Positions 44,301-51,949 of a stretch of DNA of 64,000 nt are shown one piece after another. How positions within the stretch are numbered: the stretch's first letter is position 1; each line of letters starts with the position of its first letter. A program made the position numbers and the translations under genes. Below the pieces are notes generated by a model. It worked only from the letters and a program-made list of their open reading frames with translations, was not told the DNA's origin and searched no databases. Source of the stretch: Bacteroidota bacterium (GTDB taxonomy: Bacteria; Bacteroidota; Bacteroidia; AKYH767-A; 2013-40CM-41-45); the NCBI GenBank assembly GCA_016720935.1, contig JADKJP010000003.1, forward strand, positions 248,001 through 312,000, read 5' to 3'.

Positions 44301-46515
44301 GTTCATAACTCCAGTCTTAAACCAGACCACTACCTATTATGTAGAGGCAGGATCTTTATGCCCAAGTGCCCGGGTTCCTGTTCAGGCTTTTGTTTATGCT
44401 GTCGCTGCATCTCCTGTCACAAGCAATATCAATCGTTGTGGTCCTGGTGTTGTGGTATTGACCGCAAGTGATACTGCCAGTATCCGTTGGTACAATGCTG
44501 CTTCAGGTGGAAGTTTACTCTTCACTGGTACAACGTATACAACACCTTCTCTATCTACTTCAACAACTTACTATATTGAAGCGGGAAGTGTTTGCCCTAG
44601 TTCGCGCGTCGCAGTTACAGCGGGAATATTGACGGTTGCTGCAGCCCCGGTGACAACCGGCGCGAATCGTTGTGGTGCCGGTTCTTTACAGCTCACAGCA
44701 ACAGATACAGCCGCAATTCGCTGGTATGACGCATCCACAGGTGGTGCATTGGTAAGTACAGGTAATACGTTCACTACACCGGTGATCAACCAGACAGTTA
44801 CTTATTATGCAGAAGCAGGTAGTGTATGTCCTAGTTCAAGAATACCCGCTCAGGCAATTATCAATGCAATTACTGCAGTTCCGGTTGCTCCTGATGTGGC
44901 GCGCTGCGGACAGGGTACTATCGACCTGATCGCAAGTGATACTGCTGTGATCAATTGGTATGATGCAATAAGTGGAGGAAATTTGCTTGCAAGCGGAACC
45001 ACTTACACAACACCTTCATTGACTGTTACTACAACATATTATGTCGAAGCAGGTACAATTTGTCCGAGTCAGCGAATTGCTGTCAATGCCATCATCACCA
45101 CTGCTCCGTCGGATCCGGTAGTTGCAGATAGTTCCAGATGCGGAGATGGTACTGTAACACTGACTGCAGTTTGTCCATTCCCTGTCAGCTGGTATGATGC
45201 ACCGGGAGGAAATTTGCTTGCGACAGGTCTTACATTCACAACTCCGGTACTCAATCAAACAACTACATATTATACACAATCCGGAGCTGGATCTTGTCTG
45301 AGTGCAGTTGTGGCTGGTCAGGCGATTGTAAATGCGATCACGGCAGATCCTACAATAACCGGAGCGAGTCGTTGTGGAGCGGGTAGTGTAACTCTAGTTG
45401 CAATGGATACAGCAGCTGTATTGTGGTACGATGTGATCTCAGGCGGTACAATCATCAGTACAGGTCCAACATTCTTAACACCATCACTGACACAGAGCAC
45501 AACATTTTATGTTCAGGCAGGAACAGTATGTCCGAGCCCAATGTTTGCTGTACAGGCCATCATTAACGATGTATCACCTGATCCGGTTGTAAGTGATACA
45601 ATTCATTGTGGTCCGGGTTCAGTGACTCTGACCGCGATTGATACAGCGCTTGTGTATTGGTACAATGCCGCGATCGGTGGATCCACACTTGCAACGGGAT
45701 CTACTTATACGACTCCTCAGTTGACACAAACCACAACTTATTACCTTCAGGCCGGTGGCATTTGTCCGAGCCAGGTTGTTCCGCTCACTGTATTTATAAA
45801 TGAAATAAATCCGGATCCTGTAGTAACCAATGCAAGCAATTGCGGAAGCGGTTCAGTAACTCTAATGGCCACTGATACTGCAAGCATTTATTGGTATGAT
45901 GCGCTTAGCGGAGGAAATCTTGTTGGAACAGGTCCATCATTTACAACTCCTGTGCTTTCTTCCACAACAGTTTATTATGCTGATGCAGGTTCGGTTTGTC
46001 CAAGCGCATTTGTTCCTGTCACCGCAGAAATTCTCTCTGTACCTATTGTAAACCTGGGGAATGATACAGTGCTTACAACCGGATTCTCATTGGTGCTTGA
46101 TGCCGGTGCCGGTTTCTCAGGTTATTTGTGGAGCACAACCGAAACAACTCAGGCAATTTCTGTGAATGCAAGTGGAATTTACAATGTCGTAGTAACCGCT
46201 ACGAATGGTTGTACCTCCGGAGATACAATTGAAGTTACAATTACCACTGATATTCAGGAAAACTCCGGTACAGGAAGTGTATTGGTGTATCCCAACCCAA
46301 CACATGATCTGAGCGTGGTGCAATTCCCCAAATCATCATCTGCTATTCGCTATGTGATTTACAATGCATCCGGACAAGTCGTTTACAGCGATGAGGTGCA
46401 TGCGATGCAGGAACGTACACAAACCTTGCATGTGGAAAATTGGGCGAGGGGAGTTTACTTCATTGAAGTTCTTCGAAAAGAAAAACCGGAACGCATTCGT
46501 TTATTGATTCAATAG
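38302..46515 (+). CDS. Giant T9SS surface protein: lamin-tail, CotH and 18 Ig-like repeats
   Basis: The 2737-aa product is the largest here. A signal peptide covers residues 1-30. A lamin-tail domain (about 32-105 and 305-362) is split by an inserted jelly-roll-like module (about 108-290). Then come a chitobiase-C-like domain (372-453) and a CotH kinase-like domain (about 495-800, with CHMRDPMMERLL and RFRYLSYDLDFGMG). An InlB-type module (853-935) and a second lamin-tail domain (942-1100) precede an Ig-like domain (1100-1180). Eighteen tandem Ig-like repeats of about 78 aa (1183-2581) follow, each with RCGxGxVTLTA, a central RWYxAASGG, TTYYxEAG and CPSAR. Their two cysteines could form one disulfide per repeat. 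The T9SS type A sorting domain ends the protein (SVLVYPNPTHDLSVVQFP; ARGVYFIEVL). CotH proteins can phosphorylate proteins. Whether this one is active is open. A role as a cell-surface adhesin is inferred. Confidence 0.88.
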   Translation: MISSYFFNSKRFRFLLACLFLLIGSLQVPAQILINEIQTSNLTTIQDEYLQYDDWIELYNAGASAVNLNGYGLTDDSTNYYRFTFPSMSIASGGYLLIFASDTNKTSVNTHWETAVKENDTWKYRANTTAAPDTNWRNVSFNDGSWSGGTGGIGFGDTDDGTTVATCISVYSRKTFTIADTSKIFESVLNVDYDDGFVAYLNGVEIARVNVGTAGVRPAWNDLAPASREAVMYSGGFPDSFYLSKNVLRSLLRNGTNVLAVEVHNQTSTSTDLSGRVWLSFLVDNSISYFGPIPSWFHPAPVQYLHAKFKLNRAGEKLFLVDGSGNLLDSKFTGSIEPDNSLGRNPDGSSTWCISATPTPGTSNNSVTCFNGYATIPIFSLASGFYPVTQSLVLSTSFPNSQIRYSLDGTDVTSSSTLYTGPISLSTTTTVKARVFSTSALASQTVTSTFFINLNCRLPVYALTTDPYNLYDYNNGIFVEGPNAQASSPHFGANYWMDWEKPIYLEYFDRDKIRAFKFNSGLKITGGWSRMADQKSLEIMLSDKYGLSKLNYPLESDKTWNDKWDDFILHTTGNDRGVCHMRDPMMERLLKPTNIDYLAYEPCLLYINGQSWGVYYTRENDDHHWIEGNYGYKKDEIDLLKESYFYPTIEVKKGSDAAFWTMYNYATTSSPSGASYYSTMATMMDIENMVDYFASETYYPNDDWMGGGNNNLKMWRPTKAGGRFRYLSYDLDFGMGLVGSVSNDMLGTALNPSPHNYNSDIFQKLVQNPAYKRYFINRYADLINTIWLPSNVQSMAYLFRDSLRRDMHFQYEKWGGGDTNQWISNIASMLTFANQRPAYARNYIQSHFSMTSQVTLTIQASPAGSGRIQISTVTPTSYPWSGVYFNGNPVTITAIPNPGYTFDHWRSNTVINTNDPNQVATYNFTTSDVITAYFTGSPVPVQLQISEINYNSDSATNTGDWIELYNPSNSPLDISGWKFRDGADNHTFTFPAPTTIAANGYLVVASDLAKFSAINPTVTNVVGSFGFDFDNGGEDLRLYDNTNTLYTSVLYDDFSPWPLTPDGQGYTLERIFPVSDPNDGNSWFAGCFGGSPGRAYSSPTVTVTAGGSTTICQGSTVSLTANASPGYTFQWKNNGTDIPGANQSSYTASQAGSYTVAVSSSGCSGISSPVTVSVDPAGQVNSTTPASRCGNGSVTLSASGTTAIEWYDAASGGSLVGNGNNFTTPVLSQSFTYYAVSGGACPSARVPVLAGILATTAAPVTQDAGRCGSGTVVLSATDTATIHWYSAASGGTLLATGTTFTTPVLTQSTTYYVEAGTACPSARVPVSAIISSATATPVTSNVSRCGAGTVTLTATDTATIYWYSAASGGSLLATGASYTTPSISSTTTYYVEAGAFCPSARISVQAIVNTIAAAPVTQNASRCGTGSVTLTATDTAAIRWYNAASGGTQVGSGTSFVTPSLSTTTTYYAEAGSVCPSARISAQAIINAQAAAPVTSDVSRCGNGTVTLTATDTAVVRWYSAATGGTLLFTGNSFTTPSLSTTTSYFAEAGSVCPSARVQANAIINTVTTAPVVQNASRCGSGTVVLTATSSSTVNWYNAPGGTLLGTGLSYTTPVISATTTYYAVAGTICPSNAISAQAIINAICASPVTQSANRCGTGTVTLTATDTASIRWYSAASGGSQLGTGTSFVTPSLSASTTYYAEAGSVCPSARIAAQAIINGITATPVASDVARCGTGTVTLTATDTATIRWYSVASGGTILATGTSFTTPVLSVTTPYYVEAGTVCPSARIQVNAIIATAAADPVVQNASRCGTGTVTLTANSAFTVNWYNTPGGTLLGTGASFTTPSISTTTTYYAQAISAGCQSNVVSAQAIINAIAAAPQTQGAGRCGAGSVTLTATDTAAIRWYAASSGGSVLGTGTSFVTPSLSVTTTYYAEAGSVCPSARIAAVASINATTAAPVVQNSSRCGNGTLTLTASDTAAIRWYALASGGSQIGSGTSFITPVLNQTTTYYVEAGSLCPSARVPVQAFVYAVAASPVTSNINRCGPGVVVLTASDTASIRWYNAASGGSLLFTGTTYTTPSLSTSTTYYIEAGSVCPSSRVAVTAGILTVAAAPVTTGANRCGAGSLQLTATDTAAIRWYDASTGGALVSTGNTFTTPVINQTVTYYAEAGSVCPSSRIPAQAIINAITAVPVAPDVARCGQGTIDLIASDTAVINWYDAISGGNLLASGTTYTTPSLTVTTTYYVEAGTICPSQRIAVNAIITTAPSDPVVADSSRCGDGTVTLTAVCPFPVSWYDAPGGNLLATGLTFTTPVLNQTTTYYTQSGAGSCLSAVVAGQAIVNAITADPTITGASRCGAGSVTLVAMDTAAVLWYDVISGGTIISTGPTFLTPSLTQSTTFYVQAGTVCPSPMFAVQAIINDVSPDPVVSDTIHCGPGSVTLTAIDTALVYWYNAAIGGSTLATGSTYTTPQLTQTTTYYLQAGGICPSQVVPLTVFINEINPDPVVTNASNCGSGSVTLMATDTASIYWYDALSGGNLVGTGPSFTTPVLSSTTVYYADAGSVCPSAFVPVTAEILSVPIVNLGNDTVLTTGFSLVLDAGAGFSGYLWSTTETTQAISVNASGIYNVVVTATNGCTSGDTIEVTITTDIQENSGTGSVLVYPNPTHDLSVVQFPKSSSAIRYVIYNASGQVVYSDEVHAMQERTQTLHVENWARGVYFIEVLRKEKPERIRLLIQ
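41849..46044 (+). repeat. 18 tandem ~234-bp units encoding Ig-like domains
   Basis: Eighteen consecutive units of about 234 bp are readable through the RCG and CPSAR anchors. Sequence subtypes recur every third unit (4-5-6, 7-8-9, 13-14-15), so parts of the array probably grew by duplication of three-unit blocks of about 700 bp. Confidence 0.9.
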
Positions 46516-46520
46516 AAAAG

Positions 46521-46568
46521 AAATAAAAAAAGAAAACAGCCCGGAATACTCCGGGCGGTTTTCTTTTA
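46521..46568. terminator. Bidirectional terminator between the giant gene and radA
   Basis: AAGAAAAC, GCCCGGA / TCCGGGC and GTTTTCTT form a long, nearly perfect stem with an ATAC loop, A-rich on the left and T-rich on the right. Confidence 0.9.
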
Positions 46569-46579
46569 ACGAATAAAAA

Positions 46580-47956
46580 TTATCCAAATAACAGAGCGAA
46601 CACTTCTTCCACTTTGGAAACAGCATTCACTTTTATATGCTGAAACCTGCTTTTGTCTAAACCTTTCAGGTTGTATTTGCTGATGACAATTTGTTCAAAG
46701 CCCATTTTTTCAGCTTCGCTGATACGACTTTCCACACGGGTAACCGGACGGATTTCACCACTGAGCCCAACTTCCGCCGCGAAAGCAATCTTTGGAGAAA
46801 TGGCAATATCTTCATTCGAAGAAAGTATGGCACAGATAACAGCCAGATCAATTCCCGGATCTTCTACTTTTATTCCACCGGCTATATTGAGAAAAACATC
46901 TTTTGCTCCTAGACGAAATCCGCATCGTTTTTCCAGTACAGCGAGCAACATGCTGAGTCTTCTCAAATCAAAACCTGTAGAGGATCGCTGAGGTGTGCCA
47001 TACACAGCGGAGCTGACCAGTGCCTGTGTTTCGATCAACAAAGGACGGATACCTTCCATTGTTGCGGCGATGGCGACTCCACTCAGGGCTTCTTCCCTTT
47101 GAGCGATCAATACTTCAGAAGGATTGCTGACTTCACGGAGACCTGCTCCCTGCATTTCATAAATTCCCAATTCAGCGGTTGATCCAAAACGATTTTTGAC
47201 TGCACGCAGAATCCGATACACATGATGCCGGTCGCCTTCAAACTGCAAAACCGTATCCACCATGTGTTCAAGGATTTTTGGTCCGGCGATCAGACCATCT
47301 TTTGTGATGTGTCCGATCAGAAAAACAGGAGTAGAACTCTCTTTCGCGTAGCGTAATAATTCCGAAGTACATTCACGGATTTGTGAAACACTTCCGGGGG
47401 ATGATTCAATTTTGTTACTGAAAATTGTTTGAATGGAATCAACAATCAGTACTGCAGGATTGATTTCGGAAATCTGGTGAAAGACATTTTCGAGGGCTGT
47501 TTCTGTGAGAATGAAGAAGCCATCACTTTTCATCTTCAGCCGTTCCGCGCGCATTTTTATTTGCTGTTCGCTTTCTTCTCCACTCACATACAAAACGGTT
47601 TTGTTCTTCAGCTGCAAAGCAAGCTGAAGTAATAATGTCGATTTCCCAATTCCTGGTTCTCCACCCATCAGCACCAATGATCCCGGAACCATTCCGCCGC
47701 CAAGTACCCGGTGCAGTTCTTTATCCGGAAGCGCGATCCTGTGTTCATCGGAAATACTGATATCGTCAAGCCGGTGTGGTTGAGCGACTCTGGCTTTTTT
47801 ATCGGCAGATTTTTTCCAGGCTGATGTTTCTTCACCTTTCGAAACAATCTCCTCGACATAGGTATTCCATTCGCCGCAGGAAGGGCAACGTCCAATCCAT
47901 TTGGGAGATTGCACTCCACAATTCTGACAATAAAATGTTGTTTTTACTTTGGCCAC
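46580..47956 (-). CDS. radA: DNA repair protein RadA
   Basis: RadA (Sms) is a RecA-related ATPase that promotes branch migration during recombination. The 458-aa product has the N-terminal zinc finger FYCQNCG...GRCPSCGEW (Cys 10, 13, 24, 27). Walker A is GGEPGIGKST (about 98-107), with the Walker B-like AVLIVDSIQT. The RadA-specific KNRFGSTAELGIYEM motif and the C-terminal Lon-protease-like domain with GGIKVEDPGIDLAVICAILSS are both present. The length is standard. It converges on the giant surface-protein gene through a shared terminator. Confidence 0.95.
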   Translation of the reverse strand: MAKVKTTFYCQNCGVQSPKWIGRCPSCGEWNTYVEEIVSKGEETSAWKKSADKKARVAQPHRLDDISISDEHRIALPDKELHRVLGGGMVPGSLVLMGGEPGIGKSTLLLQLALQLKNKTVLYVSGEESEQQIKMRAERLKMKSDGFFILTETALENVFHQISEINPAVLIVDSIQTIFSNKIESSPGSVSQIRECTSELLRYAKESSTPVFLIGHITKDGLIAGPKILEHMVDTVLQFEGDRHHVYRILRAVKNRFGSTAELGIYEMQGAGLREVSNPSEVLIAQREEALSGVAIAATMEGIRPLLIETQALVSSAVYGTPQRSSTGFDLRRLSMLLAVLEKRCGFRLGAKDVFLNIAGGIKVEDPGIDLAVICAILSSNEDIAISPKIAFAAEVGLSGEIRPVTRVESRISEAEKMGFEQIVISKYNLKGLDKSRFQHIKVNAVSKVEEVFALLFG

Positions 47957-47981
47957 TATCTGGAATTTCCGGGGTGAAAAT

Positions 47982-48005
47982 AAAAAAAGCGATTACATGA
48001 ATCGC
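47982..48005 (-). terminator. Intrinsic terminator upstream of radA
   Basis: On the reverse strand GCGATT / AATCGC with a 5-nt loop is followed by T7. It would end transcription coming from the lipoprotein gene. Confidence 0.75.
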
Positions 48006-48092
48006 GTTTCTTGTGAGGATAATAAATGCTGATATAATATTCGGAACTAATTTTTGATAATAATGAATTCAGAAAAAGAATCCTTTTAATTA

Positions 48093-48500
48093 TCAATTCC
48101 GTTTTTGAAAATCAAGTTCTTTGATTCCGGTAGCGCCGGAGTGATCGTTTGCCATTACAAGTACTTCGTTGTCCAGGAGTACAACTTGCCATGTCGCATT
48201 ATAATCTTCGAAACGGGTCAGGTTTTTAATTTTCAGATCAACTTTGGTAAGCGAGGTCTTGATTTCATAAGCACCGGTATCCGTTTCATTGCCTGACTGC
48301 TGTAAATAAACTGTGCCATTGTCTTCAAAGATCCAGTTCATGTCAGGAAGCGTTTTTGGAATCGGAATCCTGTTCCAGGTACCAACCAATTGTTTCTTTA
48401 TCGTCTTTTCCGACTTAAACATTTCTGTTTTTTCGCAGGAGGAAAATATAAAGAATGCCGGAAAAAGGGCGGCAAGCAGAAGTGAACGGTTGATTTTCAT
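48093..48500 (-). CDS. Small lipoprotein of unknown function
   Basis: The 135-aa product has a lipoprotein signal (MKINRSLLLAALFPAFFIFSSC; cysteine at 22 in an FSSC lipobox). The mature part has KKQLVGTWNRIPIP, WIFEDNGTVYL, GAYEIKTSLTKVDLKIK and WQVVLLDNEVLVMAN. It is a short beta-barrel-like pattern similar to lipocalin-like lipoproteins of Bacteroidota, where a G-x-W near the start is usual. The residue after the cysteine is E. The role is unknown. It lies downstream of the heptose adenylyltransferase gene with a 56-nt gap. Confidence 0.75.
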   Translation of the reverse strand: MKINRSLLLAALFPAFFIFSSCEKTEMFKSEKTIKKQLVGTWNRIPIPKTLPDMNWIFEDNGTVYLQQSGNETDTGAYEIKTSLTKVDLKIKNLTRFEDYNATWQVVLLDNEVLVMANDHSGATGIKELDFQKRN

Positions 48501-48556
48501 GGACTTCTTTTTAGTAAAGATAACCTCTTTTCCGATTCCTGCACAAGTTTCGCCAA

Positions 48557-49054
48557 TTATTTTTTCCCGGCACGGATCTTTTGTTCGATTCCAGAGGTTG
48601 AAAATCCCGGTAAAAAGTCGATTGTGACGATTTTTCCCCCTCCGGCTTTCACCACATCCGCCCCTACAATGTCTTCCGGCTTGTAATCTGAGCCTTTGAC
48701 AAGGACATCGGGTTTTACATCCCTGATGAGTTCCAGTGGAGTGTCTTCCCCAAAAAGGATGACCCCGTCGACAAAATGAAGGGAAGCCAGAATCATGGAT
48801 CGCTGTTTTTCGGAATTGATCGGACGGTGCTCCCCTTTGAGACGGGCGACCGAAGCATCTGTATTGACACCAACGATCAGGACATCGCCCAGATCAGCGG
48901 CTTTGGACAGATAATCAACATGACCAAGATGGAGAATATCGAAGCAGCCGTTTGTAAAAACAATTTTTCTTCCAAAAAAACGGTGTACTTCAAGAAAGTG
49001 CTTTAGTGAATTCAGATCAAAGACCTTCTTCTCAATTATTTCAAGATTGCTCAT
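48557..49054 (-). CDS. rfaE2: D-glycero-beta-D-manno-heptose 1-phosphate adenylyltransferase
   Basis: The 165-aa product is the stand-alone adenylyltransferase half of HldE, which makes ADP-heptose for lipopolysaccharide cores. It has the nucleotidyltransferase signature KIVFTNGCFDILHLGHVDYL (HxGH at about residues 42-45). It also has GVNTDASVARLKGEHRPI and VKGSDYKPEDIVGADVVKAGGGKIVTIDFLPGFSTSGI, all typical of RfaE domain II. No kinase domain is attached, as is common in Bacteroidota. Its first 14 nt overlap the end of the upstream membrane-protein gene, so the two are translationally linked. Confidence 0.92.
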   Translation of the reverse strand: MSNLEIIEKKVFDLNSLKHFLEVHRFFGRKIVFTNGCFDILHLGHVDYLSKAADLGDVLIVGVNTDASVARLKGEHRPINSEKQRSMILASLHFVDGVILFGEDTPLELIRDVKPDVLVKGSDYKPEDIVGADVVKAGGGKIVTIDFLPGFSTSGIEQKIRAGKK

Positions 49055-50063
49055 CTTTTATTTTTCGTTGTGCAAAAATAAGCAATGCAAACGAGATGGC
49101 TCCGAAAACTATCACCACCAGGGTTTGGGTGGTGTGCATCAATGTGGCAAACGCGAGTCCATGTTCATGGGTGAGGCCGTACAAAAGCAATCCCTGCGAA
49201 ACCAGAAGGTGATATGCGCCGATTCCTCCCTGTACGGGTGCCGACATACCCATTCCGCCAACAACCAACACAAACAATCCTGCATGCCAGCTAAGTTCCC
49301 GGGTAGCCGGTAAGGCAAAGAAACACAGATAAGACATCAGGAAATACATAAACCAGATCAGCACTGTATGAAAGATGAACCAGCCGGGATGCTCGAGTTT
49401 ACGAACAGAGCGGAGCCCTTCGATGATTCCTTTTAATAATGCCGTTGCTTTGTGAATGATTCCAACTTTATCCGGATTGGTCTTTTTCTGTTTTTGAAAA
49501 TAAATGAAAATCAAGACTACCATGATGAAGATTCCGCCGACAATGTAAAAGAGTGGTGAGCCCAGCATCATCGCTGCTTTTTGTTTGAGTGGATCGAAAA
49601 TATTCTGATTCAAAAAATCTCCCAGTCTTTCGAATTCGATAACAGCAGTCATCACAATACACAAGAGGAGACAAATTACATCCAGCGCTCGTTCAACAAT
49701 GACTGTTCCGAGCAGAACATCGAACGGTACTTTTTCTATACGATTCAATGAACCGCAGCGTGTCACTTCACCTAAGCGTGGAAACGCAAGATTGGCGAGG
49801 TATCCAACCATGAGGGAATAGGAAGTGTTGCTGAGTTTTGGCGAATAACCTGTCGGACGAATGAGCATGTTCCAGCGATGCGCCCGACTGAGGAAGGCGA
49901 TGAGAGAAACGCCAATAGAAGCGCTGAGCCAAAGCCAGTTCACATCACTGATTTCTTCCAGAATCCTGTTGAGATCAACTCCCCGAAAGGCCAGCCATAA
50001 CATACCGATCCCGAGAACCAGCAGGAGGATGTATTTCAGAATGGAGAAGAGTTGCTTTTTCAA
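49041..50063 (-). CDS. Flippase-like membrane protein (LPG synthase TM region / UPF0104 family)
   Basis: The 340-aa product has about eight hydrophobic helices. The family pattern of PF03706 (lysylphosphatidylglycerol synthase transmembrane region, DUF4149/UPF0104-type flippases) includes MLWLAFRGVDLNRILEEISDVNWLWL and FLSRAHRWNMLIRPTGYSPKL. It also includes YLANLAFPRLGEVTRCGSLNRIEKVPFDVLLGTVIVERALDVI, and GMGMSAPVQGGIGAYHLLVSQGLLLYG near the end. The R-xGE-x-R and ERxxD segments are its best landmarks. There is no catalytic LPG synthase domain, so lipid or polyprenyl-sugar translocation is the usual guess. The 14-nt overlap with rfaE2 links it to glycan assembly. Confidence 0.85.
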   Translation of the reverse strand: MKKQLFSILKYILLLVLGIGMLWLAFRGVDLNRILEEISDVNWLWLSASIGVSLIAFLSRAHRWNMLIRPTGYSPKLSNTSYSLMVGYLANLAFPRLGEVTRCGSLNRIEKVPFDVLLGTVIVERALDVICLLLCIVMTAVIEFERLGDFLNQNIFDPLKQKAAMMLGSPLFYIVGGIFIMVVLIFIYFQKQKKTNPDKVGIIHKATALLKGIIEGLRSVRKLEHPGWFIFHTVLIWFMYFLMSYLCFFALPATRELSWHAGLFVLVVGGMGMSAPVQGGIGAYHLLVSQGLLLYGLTHEHGLAFATLMHTTQTLVVIVFGAISFALLIFAQRKIKDEQS

Positions 50064-50180
50064 AATGCAGAATTACCGGATTTTTGAACAGAAATGATGG
50101 AGAATAATGGAGTTCCGGGAAGATCAGAACTGCATACGTGAATTGTATCCCAAAGGTTTAATTCCAGAACCTTTTGCAAT

Positions 50181-51152
50181 TTACGCGGTGCGGATCATTT
50201 CCTCCTCCAGATTGACTTTTGTGAACGAATCCATTTTGTCGAAGGCGAGAATCACTGAACCATTTGGTCCGGCTTCCATCATGGAAATAAATTTCGCACC
50301 GTAACGCAATTCTTCATTCGTGTAGGAAGTGCGTGTATGGACAGTCTGAGAAAATGTCTCTTCGTATGCCTGTAAAAGTGCAAGTACTTCCAGATCATTT
50401 TTCCTGAAATCTTCTTCTTTCCATCCGTACATCGGACTTTCTTCGTCTATGGGATGTACGGTGGTCCAGGACATGGATAAAAGATTCACTTTGGTGAGTT
50501 CCAGTTTCAGGTTGCTGAATTTTCTTACAGACTTTCCATTCTCTTCGATAACATACGATAGAATAACACTAGCTTGAATGTCTACCAATTCACTCTTTGT
50601 TCTGTTGGCGATACGGAACATCAGTGCGGAGATTCCTTTGTAAGGAGCAATCACCATGTTTTTGCTAAACAGAATTTTTGCAATTGGCCTTGAAAAGCGG
50701 CCATAAAGTAATCCTGTTGCCAGAGCGAAGCCTAATAAACCAATGAGCGATTCGACAGAAGCGAGTGTGCTGTTAAAATAACCTGTCGGATTCAGGCGAC
50801 CATAGCCCACTGTAGTGAGAGACTGAGCGCTGAAGAAAAATACTTCCGCGAATTTTTCGAGCTCACTTGTATACTCCATTCCATTGATGTGATTCGGATC
50901 AATGAAGTAATACAATAAAGCGAAAATCAGATTTACAGTGATGTAAAAAAAGAAAACCAGCAGATTGAATTTCCACCAGGGCATGGTGATCAGTGTCTGG
51001 TAAATACTTACAGACTGAAAAAAAGGTAATCCTTTCCGACGCACATTGCTGCTGCCGTCTTTGTTCATCAAACGCTGATTGGATTCAACAACCTTGTTGC
51101 CGAATCCAATTTCGCGGAATTCATCCTGCTTAAAAATTCTTCTGATAGCCAT
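50181..51152 (-). CDS. Inward-rectifier-type potassium channel (KirBac)
   Basis: The 323-aa product is a bacterial Kir homologue. A polar N-terminus with a slide-helix region is followed by a first transmembrane helix (about 60-84), a pore helix and the selectivity filter SLTTVGYGRLNP (TVGYG at 114-118). The second transmembrane helix (about 126-152) is followed by a cytoplasmic immunoglobulin-like C-terminal domain. That domain starts at VIAPYKGISALMFRIANRTKSELVDIQASVILSY and contains LSMSWTTVHPIDEESPMYGW, characteristic of Kir channels. It should pass potassium across the inner membrane as a tetramer. Gating ligands are unknown. The gene stands alone with 117-bp and 101-bp flanking gaps. 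Confidence 0.93.
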   Translation of the reverse strand: MAIRRIFKQDEFREIGFGNKVVESNQRLMNKDGSSNVRRKGLPFFQSVSIYQTLITMPWWKFNLLVFFFYITVNLIFALLYYFIDPNHINGMEYTSELEKFAEVFFFSAQSLTTVGYGRLNPTGYFNSTLASVESLIGLLGFALATGLLYGRFSRPIAKILFSKNMVIAPYKGISALMFRIANRTKSELVDIQASVILSYVIEENGKSVRKFSNLKLELTKVNLLSMSWTTVHPIDEESPMYGWKEEDFRKNDLEVLALLQAYEETFSQTVHTRTSYTNEELRYGAKFISMMEAGPNGSVILAFDKMDSFTKVNLEEEMIRTA

Positions 51153-51253
51153 TGGAAAACAGAAATGTGATTTCTTTTATAAAATTTCAGTCTATATAAA
51201 TTTACAGAAGCAATTGGAGACAGCTGATAAAACTATCCCAAATACCGGAAACA

Positions 51254-51856
51254 TCAATCGTGAACTTTTCCGTCTTTAATTTCCGTCACACCTCCGGAAA
51301 TAATAAATTTCATCATATCCGTTCCTGAAGCATTTACCGGGCTGATGTTTTCCCTCGGCAATACAATCAATTCCCCTGCGAAACTATAGGAAAAGGGAAG
51401 GTAAACAGCAACTTTGTCTTTCCCCAAACCTATTTCAGATAAATCTTCCTGTGTGATGAAGCCGATACGGTTGATATCGCTGTCTTTTTCCAGTCTGACC
51501 AATACCGGTTTATTGAATCTTCTTTTTTCACCAACGAAAGCTTCCACAAGGTCCTTTACAGAACCATAGATTAGTTTTACAAGCGGGGCTTTAACAATCA
51601 ACCGCTCGATATAAGAGAACAATGGATTCCGGATATAGCGTACACTGAGATAACCAATGAGGGCAACAACCACAAAAATGGTGAGCAGTCCCAAACCGGG
51701 GATCTCAAGCTTGGGAATTCCGGGTATTTTGATAGGAACCTGGAAAGGCAATAAACTATCCACCCAGAGGATGGTCCGGAAAAGAACCCACAAAGTGACG
51801 GTTATAGGAACCACAAAGAGAAGTCCCTGTAAAAAGTAATTCAGCGCCTTTTTCAT
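51254..51856 (-). CDS. DUF502 membrane protein
   Basis: The 200-aa product has two N-terminal hydrophobic helices (about 5-28 and 55-75) and a soluble beta-rich tail. The layout ALNYFLQGLLFVVPITVTLWVL, a proline-rich IPGIPKLEIPGLG loop, IVKAPLVKLIYGSVKDLVEAF and TQEDLSEIG..VAVYLPFSYSFAGELIVLPRENI matches the DUF502 family (PF04367). This family is widespread in bacteria and plants and has no settled biochemical role. It follows the KirBac gene by about 100 nt but in separate context. Confidence 0.85.
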   Translation of the reverse strand: MKKALNYFLQGLLFVVPITVTLWVLFRTILWVDSLLPFQVPIKIPGIPKLEIPGLGLLTIFVVVALIGYLSVRYIRNPLFSYIERLIVKAPLVKLIYGSVKDLVEAFVGEKRRFNKPVLVRLEKDSDINRIGFITQEDLSEIGLGKDKVAVYLPFSYSFAGELIVLPRENISPVNASGTDMMKFIISGGVTEIKDGKVHD

Positions 51857-51949
51857 TGAAATTTGATTTAGGCTGCAAATATCCGAATAATCAATGAACT
51901 GAAAACTGTCAGGTCAGGAAATCAATCCATACTGATTTGAGTAAAATTT

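Noticed and set aside
43882..45500. Several reverse-strand frames of 60-102 aa within the Ig-like repeats
   Set aside because: They recur with the same words in each repeat unit because the repeats are similar on the other strand.
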